NCBI RefSeq assembly: GCF_000302455.1
Contig: NZ_AMPO01000007.1
Location: forward strand, 33,501-97,500
Direction: 5' to 3'
Origin: Methanobacterium formicicum DSM 3637
Lineage (GTDB): Archaea; Methanobacteriota; Methanobacteria; Methanobacteriales; Methanobacteriaceae
Length of the DNA: 64,000 nt
Both the position numbers and the translations under genes were made by a program. How positions within the stretch are numbered: the stretch's first letter is position 1; each line of letters starts with the position of its first letter. Positions 23,864-39,306 of this stretch are shown here, piece by piece. The notes under the pieces were generated by a model that searched no databases, was not told where the DNA came from, and saw nothing but the letters and a program-made list of their open reading frames with translations.

Positions 23864-24745
23864 ATGTTGCATGGAACAGAATTGCTGAAGAAGGGTTTTG
23901 CCAAGATGACTAAGGGTGGAGTTATTATGGATGTAGTTAATGCTGAACAGGCTGCTATTGCCGAAGAAGCAGGTGCTGTATCTGTAATGGCTCTAGAGAA
24001 GGTACCAGCGGATATAAGGGCTTCAGGAGGAGTTGCCAGGATGGCAGACCCCAGTAAAGTTACCGAGATCATGGATGCAGTCAGTATCCCGGTAATGGCC
24101 AAGGTACGAATCGGCCACTTTGTGGAAGCCCAGGTCCTAGAATCACTGGGAGTGGACATGATCGACGAGAGTGAAGTACTCACCCCTGCCGATGAAAAAT
24201 TCCACATAGACAAAAAACAGTTCACCATACCATTTGTCTGTGGAGCCAGAAATTTGGGTGAAGCTCTCCGAAGAATAGATGAAGGTGCTGCCATGATCAG
24301 GACCAAGGGAGAAGCAGGTACCGGTAACGTGGTTGAAGCAGTCCGTCACATGCGCATGATCCAGGGAACCATCAGGGAACTCAAGGACATGACCGAAGAG
24401 GAACTATGGAGTGTAGCCCGGGAAGAAGAAGCACAACTCTACCTGGTTAAGGAAACCCAGAAACAGGGAAGATTACCTGTGGTGAACTTCGCAGCCGGTG
24501 GAGTAGCCACACCAGCAGATGCAGCCCTCATGATGCAACTGGGAGCAGACGGAGTATTCGTGGGAAGTGGGATATTCAAATCAGAAAACCCGGAAATAGT
24601 AGCCAAAGCCATAGCCGAAGCAACCGCCCACTACCAGGATGCGGACCTCATCGCGGAGGTTAGCCGTGACCTGGGTAAAGCAATGCCTGGACTGGAAATA
24701 AGCCAGATACCTGAATCAGAAAGACTGCAGGATAGGGGATGGTAA
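23864..24745 (+). CDS. pdxS: Pyridoxal 5'-phosphate synthase lyase subunit PdxS
   Basis: A 293-residue PdxS that makes PLP from ribose 5-phosphate, glyceraldehyde 3-phosphate and ammonia supplied by PdxT. Seen are IMDVVNAEQAAIAEEAGA with the catalytic Asp, PVMAKVRIGH with the Schiff-base Lys, and MIRTKGEAGTGNVVEAVRH with the second Lys and phosphate site. The start is fixed by GGAGGAAATAAC before ATG. The partner pdxT is not adjacent; it lies 10 kb away on the opposite strand, heading the glutamate synthase operon. PdxS codon use looks like that of a highly expressed gene. Confidence 0.98.
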   Translation: MLHGTELLKKGFAKMTKGGVIMDVVNAEQAAIAEEAGAVSVMALEKVPADIRASGGVARMADPSKVTEIMDAVSIPVMAKVRIGHFVEAQVLESLGVDMIDESEVLTPADEKFHIDKKQFTIPFVCGARNLGEALRRIDEGAAMIRTKGEAGTGNVVEAVRHMRMIQGTIRELKDMTEEELWSVAREEEAQLYLVKETQKQGRLPVVNFAAGGVATPADAALMMQLGADGVFVGSGIFKSENPEIVAKAIAEATAHYQDADLIAEVSRDLGKAMPGLEISQIPESERLQDRGW

Positions 24746-24772
24746 TTCCCCCTAATTTTTATTTTTTTTATT
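24746..24772 (+). terminator. Oligo-T termination region after pdxS
   Basis: Immediately after the stop codon the plus strand reads TTCCCCC followed by two T-runs (ATTTTTATTTTTTTTAT), typical of archaeal intrinsic termination, which needs T-runs rather than a hairpin. Confidence 0.45.
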
Positions 24773-24840
24773 TCATTAATTTAGTTAAAAAAAGAAGTTT
24801 TAAGCAACTAAAACTATTCATTCTCCATTTTCATAATTTA

Positions 24841-24931
24841 ATACTATTTTTAGTTGCTAGAATTGAATCATTACTATTTTTTAGTTGCTAGAATTGAAAT
24901 CATTACTATTTTTTAGTTGCTAGATTTAATG
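24841..24931. repeat. ~31-bp direct repeat, three copies, between convergent genes
   Basis: Three units of ATTACTATTTTTTAGTTGCT followed by AGAATTGAAATC, the third losing the motif in its last bases. A fourth, inverted fragment AAGCAACTAAAACTATT lies just upstream at 24802-24818, so a stem of about 15 bp can form between it and any direct copy. The array abuts the 3' end of the PepSY gene and may act as a two-way terminator. Confidence 0.85.
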
Positions 24932-24936
24932 AATTT

Positions 24937-25305
24937 TTAGGGTGCTCCACCAGCACCACCAAGGTTTTCTCCAGTCACGGCATCAATTTCAATTTCACCC
25001 ACATTCTTCCCGTTTTGGATGAGAGGCACAACGTATACTTGCTTCCCATTTACTGTCTGAAGTACTGGTGTTCCTGTGGTTACACCAGGTTCTTCAACGT
25101 ATTGCTGGGCTATACTTTTTGCTTTTTCAGGTGATATTAAATTGGTGCTGTTTGTGGTATTGTTAGCATTGTTGCTGTTGTTATTGCTCTGGTTAGACAT
25201 GTTCTGAGTGTTATTCTGGGTGCTGTTCGTATTGGTGGTGCATCCAGAAACAACCACCATTAAAACTATCAAAGCCATTAGGGCCACTGTTGATTTTTTA
25301 ATCAT
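24937..25305 (-). CDS. PepSY-domain lipoprotein
   Basis: A 122-residue exported protein. Residues 1-22 are a signal peptide ending VVSGC, a lipobox-like cleavage site. Residues 23-55 are an Asn/Ser/Thr-rich linker with many N-x-S/T sites (NNTQNMSNQSNNNSNNA). Residues 58-115 form a PepSY-like domain (SPEKAKSIAQQYVEEPG ... VYVVPLIQNGKNVGEIEIDAVTGE). PepSY domains are linked to protease inhibition at the cell surface. A second protein of the same plan is at 50961-51362. Start is ATG at 25305, with a GGGGT element a few bases upstream. Confidence 0.75.
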   Translation of the reverse strand: MIKKSTVALMALIVLMVVVSGCTTNTNSTQNNTQNMSNQSNNNSNNANNTTNSTNLISPEKAKSIAQQYVEEPGVTTGTPVLQTVNGKQVYVVPLIQNGKNVGEIEIDAVTGENLGGAGGAP

Positions 25306-25563
25306 TTTTATCTACCCCTTAACCATTGATCAGTTCGTGACCATGATCATCAATTATATTTATAGAATGAACCTTTATTCCTATAAAATTTTGGTATTTC
25401 CATATTTGATGATCATGAAAATTAGGCTAATGAATTAAATAAACGCCCCTAAATAACAAAATAATTCTTTTTTTAACTTAAAATTTAAAAATTAAAATCA
25501 AAAATAATTAGATTTTAAAATAATAAGATATTCACTGGAATAATCAGCCCTCATCATCTTTTA

Positions 25564-26354
25564 TCAGCCCTCATAAGTGTTTATCATCTGCCGGTGGGGA
25601 CATAGGAACGTGGTTCTACCACCTACTTTTATAGTTTCCAATTTTTCACCCTCAGGGCATTTACCACCTTTATGGCGGTGGGGAAGAAGATAAGATTCTG
25701 GAAGGGATTTGACACTATCATCACATTCTATTGCTTTCTGGAGTACCTTTTTCATATTCTGAAAAATTTGTCCCCATCCCTGTTTATCTATAAGATTTGC
25801 ACGGGTCAGAGGATGTACTCTGCTCTGGTAGAGTATTTCATCAGCATACAAATTACCAATACCGGCTAAAATGTTCTGGTTAAGTAGTAATGGTTTTATC
25901 ATACCCTTTCTACCGTGAACTATGTCATAAAAATCTTTGAAACTCACTTCCAGTGCATCTGGACCCAATTTTTTATTTTCAATGAATTCATCAGGATCCA
26001 GGGTCAGGCCCAGTTTCCCGAATTTACGGGCATCATCAAAGGCCAGGAAATTACCTCCTGAAAACTTTATTAATAAACGAGGATACCGGGAGGTATTCTG
26101 ATGTTCGTAGTGCAAGTAGCCTGTCATTCCAAAGTGCATTATCAAAAACAGGTCACTGTCTAATTTTGCGAAGAGATACTTCCCGTATCTAGTGCTTTCT
26201 GTAAACTCATGACCTTCCATGGCTTTTTTCATCTGATTGCTACTGGTTTCCACCAGAATTTCAGGACTGATAACATTCACGTTGGTTATCAGTTGGTGAA
26301 GGCTGTCTTATCAAAGTACTTCTTAAATATCTCCACACTGGGTAGTTCAGGCAT
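25564..26354 (-). pseudogene. Fpg/Nei-family DNA glycosylase, apparent 1-nt frameshift near residue 18
   Basis: The gene starts at ATG 26354, behind GGTGAC, with MPELPSVEIFKKYFDKTA, holding the catalytic Pro2 and Glu3, but hits TGA at 26289-26291. From about 26300 the homology continues in another frame as LHQLITNVNVISPEILVE and runs 238+ residues to 25564. Adding one base in GCCTTC (as GCCCTTC) would give KTALHQLIT. Downstream parts are intact: RYGKYLF (hairpin Lys), HFGMTGYL, NILAGIGNLYADEILY and a C-terminal GGRTTFLCPHRQ finger, in which the first Cys pair is reduced to one Cys. Enzymes of this family cut out oxidised bases. Sequencing error, a recent mutation or recoding are all possible. 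Confidence 0.82.
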
Positions 26355-26673
26355 TTAGTCACCATTAAATTTCATTGTCACTTTTTTTTATTACCATCTA
26401 TTCTAGAGTTTATAAAAGTTATTTTTGTGGTGAATTATTTAGTAACTTTCTAAATAAGTTCTTGTAAATTTACTAAAATAGTTTCAAAAATAGTAATTCA
26501 AATGGAGAGTTGTGATTTTTAATAATTATTGGATTTTTTTAAACTTTTAGGAAATAATATTGTGGATTAAAGTAATATGGACTAAAATAGTATGGGCTTT
26601 AATTATGATACTTTAAAAAAGAAAAGAAAAAAAGGAGGTAAGGGGGGTTGAAAGTGGATTTTTTTGGAGGGTG
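26355..26673. other. 319-bp gene-free spacer
   Basis: AT-rich DNA between the glycosylase start and the glnK stop, both minus strand. On the minus strand, T-runs just downstream of glnK (26622-26640 read as A-runs on plus) could terminate the amt-glnK transcript. No ORF or repeat was seen. Confidence 0.4.
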
Positions 26674-27015
26674 TTAGACTGCTTCTTCTCCCCTTTCTCC
26701 TGTTCTGATACGGACAACGTCTTCTACAGATGAGATGAATATTTTTCCATCTCCAATATCCCCGGTTTGTGCTGTTTCAACTATGGTATTAACAACACTA
26801 TCTGCATCTTCATCTGCTACGATGATCTCCAGACGGGTTTTGGGTAGCATGTCGATCCGGTAATCACTGCCTCTGTAACTTTCAGTGATGCCTAGTTGTC
26901 GCCCACGACCTTTTACTTCGGTCACGGTGATTCCATTGCATCCTATTGTTTCAAGGGCATCTTTAACTTCGTCTAATTTGTTTGGTCGAATTATGGCCAC
27001 TATTTCTTTCATCAT
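26674..27015 (-). CDS. glnK: PII nitrogen regulatory protein GlnK (first pair)
   Basis: A 113-residue PII protein. The T-loop region is GRGRQLGITESYRGSDYRIDMLPK, with the Tyr that bacteria uridylylate, and the C-terminal signature TGDIGDGKIFISSVEDVVRIRTGERG binds ATP/ADP and 2-oxoglutarate. GlnK trimers plug the ammonium channel Amt when nitrogen is sufficient. It lies 26 bp after the stop of amt on the same strand, the classical amt-glnK pair, and is read from the promoter upstream of amt with its NrpR-type operator at 28469-28482. Confidence 0.97.
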   Translation of the reverse strand: MMKEIVAIIRPNKLDEVKDALETIGCNGITVTEVKGRGRQLGITESYRGSDYRIDMLPKTRLEIIVADEDADSVVNTIVETAQTGDIGDGKIFISSVEDVVRIRTGERGEEAV

Positions 27016-27041
27016 ATCGCCTCTGCTTGCGTATATTTTAA

Positions 27042-28268
27042 TTAAATCCTGTAACCGGTTTCCTCGTGTTGAGTGATATCCAGTCCTTCGATTTCTTCTT
27101 TTTCTTCCACGCGCAGTCCCATGACAATATCAATGATTTTACCTATTATCAGGGTGGCAACAAAGCTGTAGGCAGCTACTATAGCTATTGCAACGATTTG
27201 GGTTACAATCTGTCCAGGGTTACCGTAGAATACTCCGGTTCCCAGGGAGTTGATGAATGGTGCTGCGAATAAACCGGTGGCCAGTGCACCCCATAAACCA
27301 GACATACCGTGTATTCCAAATACATCCAGGGCATCGTCGTAACCCAGTTTTGGTTTCAGGTAGCTTATGGCTAAGTATGAAACTACACTGGTTACCAGAC
27401 CGATTATGACTGCAGCTTGTAAGGTTACAAAACCTGCTGCAGGGGTTATTGCAACTAATCCTGCGATTGCACCGGATATTGCTCCCAGTATGGTTGGTTT
27501 ACCTGTTTTGAGGTAGTCGATTATTACCCAGGAGACCATTGCTGCGGCAGTGGCGGTGTTGGTGTTGATGAAAGCTTGACCTGCCAGTCCACCCGCACTA
27601 AGGGCTGAACCTGCGTTGAATCCAAACCAGCCGAACCATAGTAATGCGGCACCAATAACGGAGTAACCGAGATGGTGTGGTAATAATTTGGTGTCTTTCC
27701 TTTTACCCAGTAACAGGGCCAGGGCCAGGGCAGCTACACCAGAGTTGATGTGTACAACGGTACCACCGGCGAAGTCCAGTGCACCCCATTGGAACAGGAA
27801 TCCTCCACCCCATACCCAGTGGGCTATAGGTACGTATACCAAACTTAACCAGGCAATGGAGAACACTATCCATGAAGATACTTTCATTCTTCCCACAACT
27901 GCTCCAGATACCAGGGCCACGGTTATGGCGGCAAAAGTCATCTGGAAAGCAATGTAGACAGTTTCAGGTATGGTTGGGGCAAGTGTGGATAATTGATCCA
28001 CTCCTATTCCACTAAATAGAAGATTTGCGGGGTTTCCAATTAATCCTCCCAACATATCGGCTCCAAATGCGAATTGATAACCATAAAGTACCCAGACAAT
28101 GCTGGCAATGGAGAACGCAATTAGAGACATAAACATTGTGTTTAACACATTTACTTTCTTGGAGAGACCACCGTAAAAGAGAGCTACTCCCGGCACTGTC
28201 ATGAGCATTACCAGTGCAGTGGAGATGAGCATCCAGGCGGTGTCACCACTATTTAAAACAGGGTCCAT
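27042..28268 (-). CDS. amt: Ammonium transporter Amt (first pair)
   Basis: A 408-residue, eleven-span ammonium channel. Seen are DTAWMLISTALVMLMTVPGVALFYGG at the N-terminus, YVPIAHWVWGGGFL, DFAGGTVVHINSGVAAL and DDALDVFGIHGMSGLWG with the two pore histidines. The cytoplasmic tail ends EGLDITQHEETGYRI, as usual for archaeal Amt paired with GlnK. It starts behind GGAGGAAAAAATC. The glnK gene follows 26 bp downstream. Expression is probably repressed by NrpR when ammonia is plentiful, from the operator 200 bp upstream of the start. Confidence 0.97.
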   Translation of the reverse strand: MDPVLNSGDTAWMLISTALVMLMTVPGVALFYGGLSKKVNVLNTMFMSLIAFSIASIVWVLYGYQFAFGADMLGGLIGNPANLLFSGIGVDQLSTLAPTIPETVYIAFQMTFAAITVALVSGAVVGRMKVSSWIVFSIAWLSLVYVPIAHWVWGGGFLFQWGALDFAGGTVVHINSGVAALALALLLGKRKDTKLLPHHLGYSVIGAALLWFGWFGFNAGSALSAGGLAGQAFINTNTATAAAMVSWVIIDYLKTGKPTILGAISGAIAGLVAITPAAGFVTLQAAVIIGLVTSVVSYLAISYLKPKLGYDDALDVFGIHGMSGLWGALATGLFAAPFINSLGTGVFYGNPGQIVTQIVAIAIVAAYSFVATLIIGKIIDIVMGLRVEEKEEIEGLDITQHEETGYRI

Positions 28269-28795
28269 TGATTTTTTCCTCCTTTATTCATCTTATTTAT
28301 TTAACTTTATTTTTTTTAGAGATATTTGTAAACAAAGATACAAACACTATTTTTTTATTTATTAGAGATATTTGGGTTGTTATGGGCTTAGGTCAAAGGC
28401 CTAAAGCACTTTTTCCTATTTTTTCATTTTAGTATTTCATGAAAAATTCACCCCATTTACCGGATATCGGAAGCATACTTCCGACAACTGATCATTGTAC
28501 CTTCCTCCTTATAAATGTTTTGGTTAAAATGTAACGAAAAAACCCATGCCCAGGATTGGAACGGTTTTTTGGGCGATTATTAAGGTTAGTACACTAAATT
28601 ATGAGAATTATTTAAAAATTGCCGATTTAATTAATTGCAGAAATTGATGAATAGACTAATGGATTGTTTTAGTAAAATTAAAGAATTTCTTATAGTAACA
28701 TTACAGAATAGTTTATACTAATATTATAGAATATTAAAAAAAATTAAGAGAATGGTAAAAAAGATAAAAATTGGGAAACATTAAGTTTTTAAATC
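28269..28795. other. 527-bp spacer with the first amt promoter
   Basis: Holds, in minus-strand order, the end region of the second amt-glnK unit with T-rich stretches, a TATA-like ATTTATAA near 28509-28517, the GGAA-N6-TTCC operator at 28469-28482, and a leader of about 200 nt to the amt start. No leader ORF or riboswitch fold was convincing. Confidence 0.55.
28469..28482. promoter_or_regulatory. NrpR-type operator, first amt-glnK unit
   Basis: GGAAGCATACTTCC fits GGAA-N6-TTCC exactly, the operator bound by the methanogen nitrogen repressor NrpR. It extends one base either side (C/G). It lies about 27 bp downstream of a TATA-like ATTTATAA on the minus strand, so it overlaps the expected transcription start. 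Confidence 0.88.
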
Positions 28796-29134
28796 TTATA
28801 TTGCTTTATCTCCCCTTTCTCCGGTACGGATTCGTATTACTTCTTCTACTGGGGATATAAATATCTTCCCGTCTCCAATGCAGCCAGTCTGGGCACTTTT
28901 GACTATGGTATTCACGATCTCGTCCACATCCTCGGTTTTTGCCACAATTTCCAGTTGAGTTTTAGGGAGCAGGTCTACCTTGTAGTCAGTACCTCGGTAA
29001 CTTTCAGTAATTCCTAACTGTATTCCCCGTCCTTTAACTTCTTTAACTGTTAACCCATGGCAACCAATTTCTTCCAGAGCCTGTTTAACATCTTCCAGTT
29101 TATCGGGTCTGATGATAGTTATGATTCTTTTCAT
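28796..29134 (-). CDS. glnK: PII nitrogen regulatory protein GlnK (second pair)
   Basis: A 112-residue PII paralogue of the protein at 26674-27015. T-loop GRGIQLGITESYRGTDYKVDLLPK and C-terminal TGCIGDGKIFISPVEEVIRIRTGERG are intact. It differs in much of the B-loop and in the helix EIVAKTEDVDEIVNTIVKSA, so it may pair specifically with the adjacent Amt. It lies 57 bp after the second amt stop, with a TCACCT/AGGTGA ribosome binding site before ATG. Probably co-transcribed with amt from the promoter near 30590. Confidence 0.97.
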   Translation of the reverse strand: MKRIITIIRPDKLEDVKQALEEIGCHGLTVKEVKGRGIQLGITESYRGTDYKVDLLPKTQLEIVAKTEDVDEIVNTIVKSAQTGCIGDGKIFISPVEEVIRIRTGERGDKAI

Positions 29135-29191
29135 TTCATCACCTCTATGATATCTATAAGGGTGTATGGCAGCTTGTATTTTTAAAGCTGC

Positions 29192-32246
<3,055 letters not shown>

Positions 32247-33370
32247 CTATGACACCTCCTTTTTAGAATCTGTATTGGGATTCATTTTATGGTTACTTTT
32301 AAGTACTTTGAAAACTGGGGCAGCAGAGTATTTGGTGCCGGCAGCGTTTGTAACCTCTTCAGTTTTTGATGTTATGATTGCTTCTGGTTTCCATGGATTA
32401 TCATCCATTTTATCCACAACAATTACTTCATCAGTTATATTTTCATCTAAAATGTAATTTAAGAGGGCAGTAGCCACTCCTCCATCCTGACCATCCACTC
32501 CATCTGCCCGGGCAGATACAATCTTAATGTAATTTCCCAGTGCTTTCTGGTCAAGATCTCGACTAAGGACTTCCTGGGACAGATAGGTACGGGGACAGGC
32601 CACGTAACATAAATTACATTCTGGTGGACAGGTTCCTTTCAACTGAGGTTTACGGTCTTCAATGGATACTATGTTCTCAGGGCACACGTAATAACAGGCC
32701 CCGCAGAGCACACAGCTACCCACATCAACTACATCTGATTTTAAGTCCTTAAACTGGCAGGATGAGACTTCTTCTATGAACTCTTCATCATTGATATACC
32801 GCCGGTAGAGTACTGGTCTGGCCACAGATTCCCTCTTTTTTATCTCTTCCCTGTTTTCGGTTTTTTTCTTATTGGCTAACTTTTCCAGTAGTGCGAGTCC
32901 TGACTCTTCAATGGCTTTGGTTTTAATATAACCTTTAGTTTCAGCTTTATTCAAAGCTTTAAGTCCTTTTTCTGTTCTGGCAATGACAGTGGACCATCCT
33001 GGAGCTGAACCCACTGATCCCACCGATAGGTCAGCCAGTTCTGAGGTGTAATCCATACATACCTGGCAGTTTTTTCTCATGCAGACTTTGGCCTGGGATA
33101 ATGGAGCTTTAAATACATCCCCATTTTTAAGGTAAGCCCAGAGATGTCCTTTTTCCACTCTGAACTGGTTAATATCATTCATTTCAATGTTATTTTGCTT
33201 CAGGAACTCTTTTAGGTAACTGTGGGAGAAGTTTTCCATGCAAAAGAGTCCTAACTTGAAATCTACTGGAGAATCTCCCAGAATATTTGAGTAGTGTTCC
33301 ATTTTTTCAGAGGCAATGATATGGCAGGGAGTTCCCACTAGAGTTACACTCTTCTGGTTGTTATCGGTCA

Positions 33371-33371
<1 letters not shown>
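32247..33371 (-). CDS. FrhB-like F420-binding flavoprotein with permuted domain order
   Basis: A 374-residue protein homologous to FrhB, the F420-reducing hydrogenase beta subunit. The order is unusual. Residues 8-175 match the FrhB C-terminal half (LVGTPCHI, LGLFCMENF, CQVCMDYTSELADLSVGSVG, GWSTVIARTEKG, LLEKLANKKK). Residues about 215-265 are a ferredoxin domain (CVLCGACYYVCP, CPPECNLCYVACP). Residues 280-360 match the FrhB N-terminal half (IVSARADGVDGQDGGVATALL, WKPEAIITSK, AGTKYSAAPVF). FrhB itself runs the other way round. It overlaps the GXGXG gene by its start codon and abuts the synthase gene. It probably feeds F420H2 electrons to glutamate synthase in place of GltD; this is inferred. 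Confidence 0.85.
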
Positions 33372-34063
<692 letters not shown>

Positions 34064-34074
34064 TGTTCCACATC

Positions 34075-34979
<905 letters not shown>

Positions 34980-34992
<13 letters not shown>

Positions 34993-35564
34993 TTTAATAC
35001 CTCCTTTATGAAATATTCGTGAATTCGAGTATCACCAGTAAGTTCTGGGTGAAATGCGGTGGCTATGTGATTTTCATACGCCACGGCAATGATTTTATCA
35101 TGAATCTGCCCCAGTACAACTGCTTCATCTTTCACATCTAGGGCATAAGGTGCTCTGATGAAAACTCCAGGATAGGGATCATCAAAGGTTTCAAGTTTTA
35201 ATTCAGCTTCAAATGACAGTTTTTGTCGTCCAAAACCGTTTCTCTTAACTTTCATAGGTATTAAACCAAGTAAAGGTTGTTCATAGTCGGTTTGCTGACC
35301 TAACAGCACCATACCTGCACAGGTACCCATTACTGGTATCTGGTTTTCCTTAATGGCTGTATCAATGCTGTTTTCTTTTATAAGTCTCCCGATTACAGTG
35401 CTTTCCCCTCCAGAAATAACCAGTCCGTTACACTTTGCTACTTCTGAGGCTGTTTTAACCTTTAAAACATCTGCTTTTAGGTTTATTTTGCTTACAGCTT
35501 TTTCGGTCATTACCTGGTGCTCGGAAACATCTCCTTGCAAGTCTAAAATACCTATTTTTATCAT
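34980..35564 (-). CDS. pdxT: Pyridoxal 5'-phosphate synthase glutaminase subunit PdxT
   Basis: A 194-residue class I glutamine amidotransferase. LDLQGDVSEHQ and SGGESTVIGRL open it. The nucleophile is in MGTCAGMVLLG and the His-Glu pair in ATAFHPELTGDTRIHEYF. It supplies ammonia to PdxS, whose gene lies 10 kb away. Here it is the first gene of the glutamate synthase operon, under an NrpR-type operator at 35636-35649, so PLP production may be tied to nitrogen status. PLP-dependent transaminases downstream of glutamate would benefit. The gene is complete and of normal length. Confidence 0.96.
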
Positions 35565-35635
35565 GTTTATGCCTTGTTTAGATTATTTTGTTGATAAGCG
35601 AATTATATATACAAAACATAGAATATAAAGTTACC

Positions 35636-35649
35636 GGAAATCATGTTCC
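35636..35649. promoter_or_regulatory. NrpR-type operator, pdxT-glutamate synthase operon
   Basis: GGAAATCATGTTCC fits GGAA-N6-TTCC, inside CCGGAA...TTCCG. It lies 72 bp upstream of pdxT. Two TATA-like candidates exist on the minus strand: AATTTATGATTA just upstream (35653-35664), which would put the operator on the start site, and TATATATAAT downstream at 35602-35611, which would put it upstream of the promoter. Confidence 0.85.
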
Positions 35650-37628
<1,979 letters not shown>

Positions 37629-37862
37629 CTCGGGGTGTAGGTAAACTCATTAACGGGAGTTTAAAGGTAGTGTTATTATTTACCGTTAATGTACACTGAA
37701 TTGGTACAATTGACGGATACTTGGTTGGATTCACTTGATGGGGTAAACGAATTGTTTAAACCAATATAAGTGCACTAAAACATCAACCAAACTCACTAAC
37801 TACCTATTTATTCCCTTTTTCCGGAATTTTAGTAAAAAACATGAATTTCAGGGGGTAGGAAA

Positions 37863-38087
37863 ATGAAATGTTATATCTGTGCAGAGGAGGGCAAATCCAC
37901 TGATGCAGTTGCCATCTGCATTGTATGTGGTATGGGATTATGTATGGATCATGCCATCCGACAGGAAAATGAGGTATGGACTGGGGGATATCCTTTCCCT
38001 GCAGAAAAACTCAAAGAAACCTTACCTAGAATACTGTGCAAGTACTGTAGTATAGCCTTAAAAAAAGGTAATCCTAAAGGAGGATAA
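37863..38087 (+). CDS. DUF2180 small zinc-binding protein
   Basis: A 74-residue protein with four CxxC-type pairs: CYICAEEG, CIVCGMGLCMDH and CKYCSIAL. This is the DUF2180 pattern of methanogens, likely binding one or two zinc ions in a B-box-like fold. Function unknown. GGGGGTAGGAAA precedes the ATG. It lies 5 bp before aqpM, whose ribosome binding site overlaps its 3' end, so the two are translationally linked and probably work together or share regulation. Confidence 0.85.
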   Translation: MKCYICAEEGKSTDAVAICIVCGMGLCMDHAIRQENEVWTGGYPFPAEKLKETLPRILCKYCSIALKKGNPKGG

Positions 38088-38092
38088 CTAAA

Positions 38093-38839
38093 ATGTTCTC
38101 ATTGATGAAACGTTCGGTTGCGGAGCTTATTGGAACATTTATCCTTGTTTTTTTTGGTACAGGGGCAGCAATTATAACCCTGATGATAAGTTCGGGTCAA
38201 ACACCTCCCAACTCATTTAATATTGGCATAGGTGTCTTGGGCGGCCTTGGTGATTGGTTAGCTATTGGTTTAGCTTTTGGACTGGCTATAACTGCGTGTA
38301 TATATGCATTTGGAAAGATATCGGGTTGTCATATTAATCCCGCAGTGACTCTGGCACTGTGGTCTGTGAAAAAATTCCCCACACGTGATGTTGGTCCCTA
38401 CATACTTGCTCAACTTATTGGCGCAGCACTGGCCAGTTTTGCCCTGGCTTACATCATTGGAATGAGCGCAGTAACCACCGGTGGATTGGGTGCTACTGCT
38501 CCATTTGAGGGTATTGGTTACATCCAGGCCATCGTGGCAGAAGCCATTGGAACATTCCTTCTTATGCTGGCCATAATGGGAGTAGCAGTGGATAGGGAAG
38601 CTCCTCCAGGATTTGCAGGATTGATCATCGGGTTAACAGTTGCTGGTGTGATAACAACTTTAGGAAACATCACCGGAGCGTCTTTGAATCCTGCCAGGAC
38701 ATTTGGACCATATTTGGGTGATCTGGTTATGGGGGGTTCTAACCTGTGGGCATACTTCCCCATATATATTATAGGTCCAATAGTGGGAGCCATTCTAGCA
38801 GCATTAGTTTACAACTATCTTTCAGAGGAGACAGTATAG
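38093..38839 (+). CDS. aqpM: Aquaporin AqpM
   Basis: A 248-residue six-span MIP channel with both pore motifs, HINPAVT and SLNPART, and the N-terminal ELIGTFILVFFGTG. The long first external loop (SSGQTPPNSFNIGIGVLGGLGDW) and wide-filter residues are those of archaeal AqpM, which passes water, glycerol and possibly H2S or CO2. ATG at 38093 lies seven bases after AGGAGGAT, which itself spans the stop region of the DUF2180 gene. Confidence 0.95.
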   Translation: MFSLMKRSVAELIGTFILVFFGTGAAIITLMISSGQTPPNSFNIGIGVLGGLGDWLAIGLAFGLAITACIYAFGKISGCHINPAVTLALWSVKKFPTRDVGPYILAQLIGAALASFALAYIIGMSAVTTGGLGATAPFEGIGYIQAIVAEAIGTFLLMLAIMGVAVDREAPPGFAGLIIGLTVAGVITTLGNITGASLNPARTFGPYLGDLVMGGSNLWAYFPIYIIGPIVGAILAALVYNYLSEETV

Positions 38840-39306
38840 CTACAGTTAGAGAATATGTAAAACTAAAGTTACAGTGGACATTAAAACTACAATCCCTTTC
38901 CCTACTTTTTTTAAACAGTTTTTTAATTTTTTAAAGAGGTTTATTTAAACAGTTTCAACTCTTGAACTCTTTATGGGGTTTTATTTAATATATCCATTAT
39001 TATTAGGGGTTCATTGCAGATAACTAAACGCTGAGATATAGAAGAATGCAATGAATTGAGAAAACAATTAAATAATATTTTAATGATTATTTTGCATACA
39101 ATTAATTAATTTCAGTCAGTTTAGGGATAAGCTTATTATATGTGCACTAAAATATATAATCCATTAAATGACCTTTTTCAGGATCAGAAATTTACTAATT
39201 TAAAAATTTACTAAAATTAAGCTAAATTAATATAAGAATATCAAAAATTTAAAAAAAATATTCTGTATTTAAACATTTTATTACACGTATTATGGAGTGA
39301 CATTAT
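38840..39306. other. 467-bp gene-free spacer
   Basis: AT-rich DNA following aqpM. T-runs at 38905-38935 on the plus strand probably terminate the DUF2180-aqpM transcript. A TATA-like TTTATTACACG and GGAGTGA just before 39307 serve the next gene. Nothing else was recognised. Confidence 0.45.

Noticed and set aside
25208..25438. 76-codon plus-strand frame over the PepSY lipoprotein start
   Set aside because: It overlaps a gene with signal peptide, lipobox and family domain on the other strand, and has no ribosome binding site.
28269..28500. Riboswitch or leader peptide in the long amt leader
   Set aside because: A 12-codon frame behind GGAGG lies over the operator but upstream of the expected transcription start, and no conserved RNA fold was apparent.
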